From Misgurnus anguillicaudatus (Eukaryota; Chordata; Actinopteri; Cypriniformes; Cobitidae), in contig NC_073361.2 of assembly GCF_027580225.2 (NCBI RefSeq), forward strand, positions 34,404,501-34,468,500: DNA of 64,000 bases. Direction: 5' to 3'. The notes under the pieces are model-generated. The model saw only the letters and a list, made by a program, of their open reading frames with translations, was not told where the DNA came from and searched no databases. Numbering within the stretch: the first letter of the stretch is position 1; every line of letters starts with the position of its first letter. The position numbers were made by a program, and so were the translations under genes. Positions 12,687 through 22,300 of the stretch are shown here, piece after piece.

Positions 12687-14585
12687 TTATAAATCAAGTC
12701 TCTGTGGTGGCCGTGACTGACGGCCGCTGCGGGTAATGATCGGGGTACCCAGCCGTGTGGGCATATACGGAACTGCCAGCCTTCGCTCCTGAAGTTGCTC
12801 TGGCTCACATTCTTTGATGTCCGATGTGTCATCCTCTCTGATTGTTGTTTCCTCGTAACTACTCACTGGGCCCTCTTGATTGCTCTCCTGCGTCGCTGCC
12901 TTTTGGTGGTCAAACATGACTGAGCGCTCAGCCCTTCGCAAATCCACTCGATTGCGCCTGTATAATGTGCCCTCCACATCCACCACATAAGATCGTGGGT
13001 TTACCTTTCCCAGACACTGACCTCTCCGCCACCGGCCCGTGCGATCTCCAGGCAGAGGTTTCATTCTTATGTGTTCGCCGACATTAAGCTCAGGGAGGTC
13101 TTTTGCTCTCGCGTCATAGTGGAATTTCGACATGCGCCTTTTCCATCTCAGTTTCTCCGAAACTCCTTCTATGACCTTGGGGAAAAGCAAACTGTTAGCT
13201 GTGGGAAGTCCCGTCCGAAGTCTGCGGGACATCAGTCGCTGTGCAGGACTGCTGTCTAACCCATCCGTGGGCGTGTTCCGCCAGTGAAGAATTGAAAGCC
13301 AGGGATCTGTTCCATCGAGTCTTGCCCTCTTACAGAGCGATTTCACGATCTTAACGGCTGATTCAGCTTTTCCGTTAGCTTTTGGGTGCTGAGGCGAAGA
13401 TGTGACATGGATAAATCCCCACTGTGCTGCGAATTTCCTGAACTGTTCACACGCGAATTGCGGCCCGTTGTCAGTGATCACCTTATCTGGCTGCCCGTAA
13501 CGTGCAAACTGAACCTTACAGCGTGTAATCACTGTGTCTCCTGTGAGATCTGGCAGCTGATCTATTTCCCAGTAATCTGAGTAGTGGTCCACCATAATAA
13601 GAAATTCTTTGCCACCGTAAGCATACAGGTCCATACTCACAATTTGCCAGGGGCGCACGGGGATATCATGTGACATCATCGTTTCCTTTTGCTGATTGTG
13701 CGCATACTCATTACATGCGGGGCAATTAGCCACAAAGTCTTTTATCTCCCATTTCATCGTAGGCCAGAACAGCGTTTCCCTCGCCTGTCTGTAGCAGGCC
13801 TCACCTCCAATATGAGTGGCGTGAATGCGATTCAGCATCGCTGCTCTCATTGCCTTCGGTATGATAACACATTGACCTCTGTAAAGCACCCCATTTTGAA
13901 TATTCAGTTCATCTCTGAATGGCCAATACTCACGCACTGAGAGTAAGACTTCATCTTTGCGCTCTGGCCAGCCAGTCAGAACGATTTTTGCGAGCTCCTG
14001 CAATGCGTCATCGGCTTTTGTTTCGGTTACAATTTGCTGCAAACTGGAGTCGGTCACATTGAGGTGTTGAGCTTGGTCTATGACTGAAAACGCGACCTGA
14101 GCGCTGTCCATGGTACTCACAGTACATTGTCGTGGTCCAGGCTCATTTGTCCCCTGCCCGTCGAGTGCTGCTCTGCTCAGTGTGTCGCTTATGTACATCT
14201 CGGGGCCTGGCTTATATGTCACATTTAGGTTGTAGTTTTGAAGCTGCAACATCATGCCTTGGAGGCGTTTGGGGGCACTTAAGAGAGATTTTTTAAAAAT
14301 TGTCACGAGGGGCTTATGGTCAGTTTCCGCCGTGATTGTCTCCCTGCCGTACAGATAGTGATGAAACCTCTGACATGCGAACACAATGCTCAAACACTCT
14401 TTCTCGATTTGAGCGTAGTTTTGTTCAGTACGAGTGAGTGCACGAGAGGCGAAAGCAACCGGTTGTCCTTGCTGAAGCAGACAGCAGCCCAAGCCGTTCT
14501 TGCTGGCATCACTTTGTATTGTCACTGGTTTGTCAATGTCATAATACCTCAGCACGGGCGTGTCTGCAATCATGCGTTTTATTTC
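12687..14585 (-). pseudogene. pol: Gypsy RNase H and integrase segment
   Basis: Continuation of pol after the TGA, 628 codons from the ATG at 14573. RNase H shows Asp22, Glu59 and Asp85 (QSDASKNG, EKEC, ETDHKPL). Integrase follows: the zinc-binding pair His251/His254 with Cys284/Cys287 (NCPAC), and the catalytic triad Asp315 (SMDLY), Asp368 (TDNGPQF) and Glu404 (GKAES). After the core comes a basic C-terminal region around residues 490-550 with GDRTGRWRRG. All key catalytic residues are intact, but no translation can reach this part without passing three stops upstream. Confidence 0.92.
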
Positions 14586-16136
14586 TCAAACTGCCTCGTC
14601 ATGTTTCGGGAGCCAATGCCAAGCTACGTCTTTGTCCAGGAGCCTGCGTAGCGGCTCACACACATCTGACAGCCGCGGGAGAAACTTGGCCAGGTATGTT
14701 ACAAATCCAATAAACCGCTGTACTGCCTTCACATCCTGTGGTGTCGTCATCGCTAGAACTGCTTTCGTTTTTTCAGGGTCAATGCGTAGTCCTTCCGCTG
14801 ACAATATGTGTCCGTGAAAATGCACTGCTTTCAGTTTGAATTGCAATTTTTTTTCACTCAATTGGAGCTTCACGGCTCTGCATCGCTCCATTAGAGCTCG
14901 GAGATTTTTGTCGTGATCTAACTCGGCTTCCAAATCCGAGTCACCACAGCCGACGACCAGTATGTCATCCGCTATGGGTTCTATGCCCCGGAGTCCCATC
15001 AACAGTTCGTGTTGCTTACGCTGATAGATTTCTGGTGCCACCGAAACGCCGAATGGCAGTTTACACCATCTCATTCGCCCCCATGGTGTCCAGAAAGTTG
15101 TCATGAAACTGCTTTCATCGTCCAGTTTACAGTGTAGGAATGCATCGCGAACGTCCACTAGCGTAAAAAGACGTGCTTTAGGCAGTTTATAAAGGATGTC
15201 TTCCAGGGTCGGCATGTGATAGTGTGATCTTTGAAGGGCTTGGTTCAGGTGTTTTGGGTCAATGCATATTCTTACTTTGTCTGGCTTGGCTATTACTACC
15301 ATGTTGCTGATCCAAGGTGTCGGTTCGGTAATTGTTGTGATGTGTCCGTCTCTCATGTATTTGTCAAGCTGTTCTTTCACTCTGGCCTTCAAAGCTACCG
15401 GCACGTTACGCGGCGCGCATTGCACAGGTGACACGCTGCTGTCGAGCACAAACCGAACATCTCCTGGTACTGACTCAACTGGGTCATTAAACACATCCTT
15501 GAAATTGCTGGTTAATTGTTGCTTCGTGAGAGGCGTGTCTGTGCATACGACCATTCTGTGAAGCTTATCTGGTATGGTAAATTTCATAAGTCCTAGCCGT
15601 TCACAAGTGTCACCCGAGAGTAACGGCTCTTGGTCGGCTTTGACCACCTCAAAAACAAGCTTGTGTTTAGTGCCATTCACTGTGCATTCTGTATGAAATC
15701 GCCCGAGAGAAAACATTGTGGCGCCCGAATACAGTTTCAGTCTGGTTGTACTTGGTTGCAGGGGGCTTTCTGGATCCAGTTTCTCTTTGATTATACGGCT
15801 CATAACATTACAAGTCGCTCCCGAGTCTAGCTGACAGGCCTGCTTTCTTTTGTTAAGCGTCAAGTTAACAAACCATCTTGGACCTGGGGACTTTACCGTG
15901 TCACTGTGCTCCTCAGCAGCGAAAAGTCGTCCCTCGCTGTATGGTGCTTGTTCATCCTGAGTCTCGTCCGTTATTGCATTAACTCTGCCAGACCGGTCTG
16001 GTCTCTGTCTGGCTCTACACACCTTTGCGAAATGATTTAATACACCACAAGATCGACACGTCTTTCCGTATTCGGGGCACTGCTCTCTGCCTTATAAGTG
16101 ACCGCCCCCACAATACTTGCAACCCACAATCCAGAA
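14586..16136 (-). pseudogene. pol: Gypsy nucleocapsid, protease and reverse transcriptase segment
   Basis: In frame with gag. First come two CCHC zinc knuckles; the second (CRSCGVLNHFAKVC) is perfect and the first is broken by a TAA at 16092-16094. From the methionine-like position at 16022 the open part has 478 codons: an aspartic protease with DSGA at residues 66-69, then reverse transcriptase with the first catalytic Asp in LVDV (about 290) and the ADD box at 351-353 (IADDILVVG). It ends with the RT connection region at a TGA (14586-14588). RNase H continues in the same frame directly after that stop, so one nonsense change splits pol. Confidence 0.9.
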
Positions 16137-16760
16137 CTATTGATCATTGTATATTTCCCCATCCAGGCGTATCAGTCTCAGAGCTTGAGCAATATTCACA
16201 GTGTCAGTGATTGTGTTGTCGATTGTTTTCACACGTTGTTCCGTTGCTTCTGCCAGCCGGCATATCTCCACAGACTGTGACAAAGTCAGTTCACGTTCAC
16301 GCAGCAGGCGTCGCCTAGTGTTTTCATTGGCAATGCCCAGGACAAGTCTATCGAGGATCATTTCATCTTTGAGCTGTCGGTATTCGCAGGTTGATGCCCG
16401 TTCCCGCAGCCTCGTGAGGAAGCTGTCTATAGGCTCATCCACTTCCTGCTTGCAACACCCGAACAGATATCTTTCATAAATTACATTTTTTGCGGGCTTG
16501 AAATAGTCTCCTAGGGCATCAAGTATGGCTTTCGGATCTTTTGTTTGTTCCTCGCTCAACACAATATTATGACTGTAGATATGCCGACATTCATTGCCCA
16601 GTAATCGTCGCAGTGCTGCCGCTCTCACCTCTTTGGGCTTCTCAATCAACCCCGTGGCCAGTTCATAGTCTTCGAATTCGGCTCTGAAATTATCCCAATT
16701 TTTGGAAATGTCACCCGACATCCGCATGCCCTCGGGGGCAGGAATGCTGTTTGCAGCCAT
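16137..16760 (-). pseudogene. gag: Gypsy gag (capsid part)
   Basis: The 207-codon ORF begins at an ATG 31 bases past the LTR edge (MAANSIPAPEGMRMSGDISK). It is a helical Gag capsid domain: a conserved WDNFRAEFEDYELATG opening, then YERYLFGCCKQEVDEPID and a SFLTRLRERASTCEY segment typical of Gypsy Gag. It ends at a TAG (16137-16139). The frame stays aligned with pol beyond that stop, and the nucleocapsid zinc knuckles lie after it, so this TAG cuts Gag before its RNA-binding part. It could be a read-through stop, but a second stop (TAA, 16092-16094) follows inside the first knuckle, so decay is more likely. Confidence 0.85.
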
Positions 16761-16775
16761 GTTTAGGATCTAGCG

Positions 16776-16791
16776 TCCACTTCTGACACCA
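16776..16791 (-). promoter_or_regulatory. Primer-binding site of the Gypsy element
   Basis: Directly after the 5' LTR on the minus strand comes TGGTGTCAGAAGTGG. A TGG start right after an LTR is the usual signature of a tRNA primer site. Which tRNA primes it cannot be settled by eye. Confidence 0.6.
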
Positions 16792-16935
16792 TGTTTGCTT
16801 TTTAGACATTAAACAGACAGGAGCTGTGTTAAACTGCGTCTTTATTTACCGGGCTCCGCGCTCAACAACGCGACCCGGCGCACACACACAACGTCATGAC
16901 AGGAAACAGACCATATAAGGCACTTCACCGTAACA
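16792..16935 (-). repeat. 5' LTR of the Gypsy element
   Basis: This is the promoter-side copy for the minus-strand gag-pol. It matches the other LTR almost base for base over 144 positions and shares the TATA-like box (CTTATATGG) and AATAAA. Confidence 0.9.
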
Positions 16936-18441
16936 GAAAGTCTTTTACCATGTAAAAAAGCCCGCACAGTTTGCCAACTTGGTGACTTTGTCGCTATATT
17001 AAGAAACTTTTTAGACCCCTTTAGCGACTTTATTAAAAAATCGACTAGGACAAATCTAGCGATCTTTTCTGGCGTGGTTGGAGACTTTTGGAAACTGCCG
17101 TGAAAGGATGCATCGCCCCATCCAAGGCACTCACATACAGCCCGGTTCTCACGCTGCAGTCCATCCGTGATCCGAGTCGCACAAACCCGCGACAACAGAG
17201 CGATGGAAAGTACAACGAGCTCAAAACAAAGGTAGCGGACGCAAGCACAAAGTATAAAAAGCACAAACGTTACTTTTTCATCGTTGAGGTGAAAGGCAAG
17301 AATGTTTATGAACGTGCAACTTATGCCCATCGATCTCTTCACGTCTGTAGCAAGTAATTCTGATCTATTAAAGCACCTCACATCATCACGCATCCCGGCA
17401 AAACATTAGTGGTTTCTTTTTAGTGTCTTTAAATGATTAAGTTGAGCATCACATCACCAAATCAGAGTACTTAATACGGTCATATTTTACAGATAAATGT
17501 TGCATCAGGATAAAAATACAAAAATTAAACTGTTGATTGTTGTAAAATATTGCCTGAGTTGCTTGGTAGTTAAAACTACTGAACTGCAGGTTTGTGTAAG
17601 CAGTAAATATCTTTTAAGCAGTTCTTTCTAGTTAGCCCGTCATGTCTTGTTAGCTACTTCAGCAATCAAAATATTCCAAACGTGCATATATGAAATCGCT
17701 CATTATGATATTGCCTAATGTTTTTGTTTGTCTTCATTAAGGAGACAAAACTATTCAGTGTTGTGTATGTTTAGAAAGCTTGAAAGACAGCTTAATGCTG
17801 CATTTTCCAGGATAATATGAAAAGAAAGGCTGATATCCATTTTTTTTAACCAAAAAGAATAGAAAAATCAAATACTATGGGAGTGGAAGGTACAAATAAA
17901 ACAGAAAAATATGTTGTGGGGAAAGGAGTAGATGAAGTCATGAAAGAATGAAACATATGGATGGCAAAGAGCTAAAAAGAAGTGAATAGACAGAAATCCA
18001 TCATGAAGTGAGTGAAAGGATTAAAGAAGAGGGTTATGAGATGTGTGCCTTTCAAATATGTTTTACATTAATATAAACTAGGCAAACCTATTTTATTTAT
18101 ATAACAGTCTTTATACCATTATGTTCAACCTTGCTCATCATGGTTACAGTCAGTGTTTTTAGATATTGGTAAGATGTATGTTTTAACTTAGTATTAAGAC
18201 AAAGGGTGCTACAGTAGAGATGCTAAAGGTAGCTGCTTGGGTACTTATAGGAACATTTGTTGTTGCGTTTTTTATGTTATAAAAAATTGAGGTCCAGTGT
18301 ATACACCGAATATAGTATATACAGTATATCATTTCTTGTATCCACGACAACCATGCAAGGATGCTTACTTCATTGCCACCCCTCGTAGTTCTCATGCCAC
18401 CCCCTTGCCAACCCATGAATATTTTTCTAGATCCGCCCCTG
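16936..18441. other. Internal hAT sequence without a recognised gene
   Basis: After the Gypsy insertion the hAT body resumes. A plus-strand ORF of 89 codons (17088-17357) ends in a lysine-rich segment (KYNELKTKVADASTKYKKHK) but matches no domain I recognise. It may be captured host sequence or the remnant of a transposase exon. The remainder to the right TIR is AT-rich and empty. Confidence 0.4.
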
Positions 18442-18599
18442 CCTGCTGGTATGGTATGGTATGCTGGTATCAGCAGGGATGTAACAATTGATCTATGAAA
18501 AATTGCCTCATATATTGTTCTGACTTTTTTTTTGTGTTTAATTTAAGTATTCTTTTTAATTAAATGTGAATGATTTTGTAGTATTTATTACATCTGTTT

Positions 18600-18852
18600 T
18601 ACTTGAAGTGAGTCGACAACCTGTGAAAGGACCTGAGTTCAAGCTGTGCTTGTGTGAGTGTGCGCGCTCATGTGTGTGTCTTTGCGTGGAAGCGTGCCCG
18701 CGCGCGCGTGTGAGGGCGTGTCCGCTCATATGAACGCTTGTCTTGGTCACTCGCGATTCACGCGCTTTTGGTTCGCAATCCGCCATAAAATCAAAGAAGA
18801 AGAAGATTCACGCGCTTGCGGCTAAACTCGAACGGAAGGAACGCAACATACC
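18600..18852 (+). promoter_or_regulatory. Probable promoter and 5' untranslated exon 1 of the serpin gene
   Basis: A strong donor (CC then GTAAGTAACG) occurs at 18853, and the first coding exon starts after TTTTGTTTTCAG at 19353. That implies a non-coding first exon ending at 18852, as is usual for clade B serpins. Upstream, 18650-18725 is alternating GTGTGCGCG/GCGCGC sequence, CpG-rich against its surroundings, as at a small promoter. No TATA box is clear. The transcript start cannot be fixed by eye. Bases 18450-18599 hold nothing notable. Confidence 0.5.
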
Positions 18853-19362
18853 GTAAGTAACGAATTAATGTTTCAGATCATCCAGATGTATTTTTCTTTA
18901 TGAAGATTATGGAACATGGTATTTAACATGTGGTTAGATTTTTGAATCTCTTGGGTCTTCTATAGAAGAATACTCCGCACTGAGAATTAACGTAGTTAGT
19001 GTAAATATTTATGCAATACTGTTTTCTTTACATGTTCGGCAAACTTCTTGGACAACCAAACAGCAGATCATTGTCATTACGTTTACTCTAACGTCATTAC
19101 GTTTTCAAGGTGCTTTAACAGAGCAAAACATCGGACCAATCAAAAGCATTTCTGGTACATATTAGTCCAATAGGATGAAAGAGGGGTTTAGGTGCTCCAC
19201 GATTACTATGAGGAAGTTTAAAAAGAGCAGTAAATCGTGACCATCATTTCAATGTTTTGATTTCCATTTATTAATTTAGCAAACACAACAGATGTTTTTC
19301 GGTTTTATTACAAACGAAAACTGACACAACGCTTTTTTTGCTTTTGTTTTCAGAGTGTGAAT

Positions 19363-22300
19363 ATGGAGTCTCTTTCTGCAGCAAACACACACTTTTCCCT
19401 CAATGTGTTTCAGAAGATCAGTGATGAAAATGCTTCAGCAAATGTCTTTTATTCTCCTCTGAGTCTCTCTGCAGCTCTTTCGATGCTGTCACTCGGGGCA
19501 GCTGGAAACACAGCGGCCCAAATGTCTCAGGTGATAAACCTAACCTAACCCTAACCATCCTAACCTGATGACAGCAGCAGATCTGTATGTAGGACTGTAC
19601 GTACTGTAGGGCTTTTTGCATTTACATTGGTCTTTAGCTACGCTGAAAAAGCAAATACACGAAACGATTTAGATAAGATGCTAACAATGGTTCATTGATG
19701 ATGAATGTTTCAGTCCAGTATGGTTTGTTTGTTTATGGGGTTACTGGTTTCGTCATGGGTGTGTCTCTCAGTATGCACTTTGAAATAAGTGATCAAAGGG
19801 CCTTTGATAATGAAATGGAGCTAGTGTATGATTCTTCTGTCACTTAAGGGAGTATCTGTAATTTATTACCTTTATGACCAGCAGTAAAGCTAAGTCAGTC
19901 CACAGGATTTAACCAACTGCGAATAACGTTGAGATGCTGAGAGAGAAAGAGAGTCAACATTCAAAGCTGAATTTATAGTCTATCTGATCAAAAAATGATT
20001 TGATTTATACTGCGTTCACATAGTTAAATCAGCAAATATTTTCAGTGAACTGAAGCAAAAGTGATTGCCAGTGAGTTCCTTTGAAGAGTGAAAATCATTT
20101 AAAATCTCTTTTAACGTCATGTTGTCGAATGATTCGGCTCACGCTGACTTATTGAGAAGCAGGCACCATCTGCGACAGTGTCACAGATTACATTTCAATA
20201 CAACTTAAAATGGCCCATTTATTTAAGAATTAATGAATATCATAGTGATTGTAATGCAGTCATGTTCAAACACTTAACAACTCAATCAATAACACGGCGA
20301 GAAGTTCAAAAACCCTTAGGGGAAACTGGGGCTGGTTGTCTCACGGGTTGGTTGTCACACTGCTTATTCCAGACATACTACATGGTGCTGTGGTACAGTT
20401 TTGATATCAATTTGTTAGCCTTTAATAGCTTACTCATTTGCACTTGAAATTTTGCTGAGCAGACACAAAACATTGACGTTAGGAGACAATTTTTAATTTT
20501 TATGGGTCAGAGTAAATTTTCATGTTGGTGTTGTTTTTGTGTTGAGATCTTGTAGGATATTAGTCAGTCAAAAACAAAACACTCATTAAAAAGCCAAAAG
20601 TAGTAGCTTTATTTTGAATAATCTTTTAGCGATCAAGTTAAAGCCGTGTGGCAGCTAGCTTATCATGTTTGTCAAGAAGTCAGTTGGGGATGGTTGTCAC
20701 ATAGCTTGCGGGGTTGGTTGTCACATAAGAATATTGGACATATAGGGGCGGTTTCCCGGACAGGGATTAGACTAGTCCTAGACTTAAACACTTTTAAGAG
20801 CTCTCCAAACTGAAAACAACTTGCACTGACATATCTTAAAATACATCAGTGCCCTTTGTTTTACCTCAAAATGCACACAGGTAATGTTTTTATTAAGGCA
20901 TGTTTGTTAAAACTAGTTATATTTCCTAATTAAATTAAGGCCTAGTCTTGGATTAAGCTAATTCTGGTCCAGGAAACCGCCCCATAGACCTTTTAAGACT
21001 GTTCGTCTGTTTGTTTGTTTGTTTTTGTTTGCTGTTAAAATAAAATAAAGCATTAAATAAAGAGGTTTTAACACTAAAAATTATTTCATTTTATTTCTCA
21101 ACAAAGTAGACAATGGGCTTTATGTCCAGCTGCACTACTTCCTGAACTTCGGCCAGCTTCTTGTTTCCTGTCTGCCATTGTTGGACGGGTTGATTAATCC
21201 AGGTGTGTCTGACCTCAGTAGTCACAACAACAATAACCAGACGCACCTGGATTGGTCGGTTTGTCCAATGGTGGCAGGCGGGAAGCAGGGAGCTGGCTGA
21301 AGTTCATAGTGCAGCTGGGCATAAAGCCTATTCAAGTAACTGATCACCCACTTTAATTCCATTGTTTAAACATAAGGGGCATTAATAACAACTATCATAG
21401 TGGTGAATTCATATTAAAACTTATTTGCAGTTTCTAGCTTAAAAAAATAAAAAGTTACACATTATCTTTTCAGATCCCAATTTATCACTGAAATCCTATT
21501 GAACCACTATAGGGACAACCAACCCCATACCCTGTGACAACAAACCCCGTGATGGGGTTGTTTGTCACATTGTGTCAGAGTGTCTTTGATGGTTAATTAC
21601 TTCCTGTTACAATACAATCGAAAAGTAAAAAGTATACACATTTAAAGCCAAGACTCCAAAGTTTCATTTTTATGTAGGAATTACTGCTGAAAGATTTTTT
21701 GAAGAGCAATTCGTGCATGAGTAAAAATTGTGACAACCAACCCCGGTCTCCCCTAAGTGCCACTTTGTCATACACCATTTTTTAGGCTTGTGTTTTGGTG
21801 GCAGGTGACAAGTAAATGTTATATCCTCAAGGGTCATTTTCTTTATGATTGTTTTTTGTTAACATTTATATTATAAAGATATTTTGATATAAGCAGCGTT
21901 CTTGCAGCACCAGCAATGTTTTTTTGATTTGACCTTGAAGGTTTCTTTGTAGAAATGTGTCAGCCAGATATATCCGTTTAAATCTGTGCTTGTTTAATAG
22001 GGTTGAATGTTGTTTAGTTGGTTCTGTCGCACTTGCTGTATGCATAGTGGATCTTCTTTTATGAAGCATGGATGAGGGTTGGGCGTGGGATCTTTTTATC
22101 ATCCTGTTTCAAATGTTTTACTTCTTAAAGATAAGGCAGCATTATTTAAATATATTACAGCAATTGTTCATCACCATTTGTCTCCAGACTTTGCATTTTC
22201 CCTCAGCAGCGGGTGATATACATGACGGCTTTAACAAGCTCATGGGCGATCTTAACAAAGCGGAAGCTCCATATGCTCTGAGTCTTGCCAGTCGTCTGTA

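Larger units (their letters stand above)
12382..16935 (-). mobile_element. Ty3/Gypsy LTR retrotransposon, complete but inactivated
   Basis: Two 144-base LTRs flank a gag-pol region read on the minus strand. GAAAG is duplicated on each side (12377-12381 and 16936-16940). Domain order is gag, zinc knuckles, protease, reverse transcriptase, RNase H, integrase, which is the Ty3/Gypsy order; no envelope gene follows. The LTRs differ at one position that I can see (TTTTTAGTCATT against TTTTTAGACATT), so insertion is fairly recent. Three in-frame stops break the single gag-pol frame. It resembles the elements often annotated as K02A2.6-like in fish; that lineage placement is from memory. Confidence 0.92.
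12045..18441. mobile_element. hAT-type transposon (non-autonomous) with 8-bp target duplication
   Basis: The left end reads CAGGGGCGGATCTA and the right end TAGATCCGCCCCTG, a perfect 14-base inverted match with one interruption possible beyond it. CCTGCTGG flanks both sides (12037-12044 and 18442-18449). CAGGGG-type ends and an 8-bp duplication are standard for hAT. About 4.55 kb of its length is a nested Gypsy retrotransposon, leaving roughly 1.84 kb of hAT sequence without a recognisable transposase. Subterminal GCCACCCC motifs occur near both ends and may be transposase binding sites. Confidence 0.85.
20315..21757. mobile_element. 1.44-kb non-autonomous TIR element in serpin intron 2
   Basis: The ends are CTTAGGGGAAACTGGGGCTG and its complement, closing CCCCGGTCTCCCCTAAG; both are followed inward by the repeated motif GGTTGGTTGTCACA. 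No transposase is present. Two smaller elements lie inside it (20745-20983 and 21115-21328). A partial copy of the same family sits inverted at 55413-56050 in the second palindrome. No target duplication is clear. Confidence 0.7.

Noticed and set aside
16137..16139. Programmed read-through TAG between gag and pol
   Set aside because: It lies before the zinc knuckles and is followed by a second stop within the first knuckle, so decay is simpler.
16842..17393. Minus-strand ORF of 183 codons next to the Gypsy LTR
   Set aside because: It runs through the LTR into hAT sequence, has no domain and no plausible start context.
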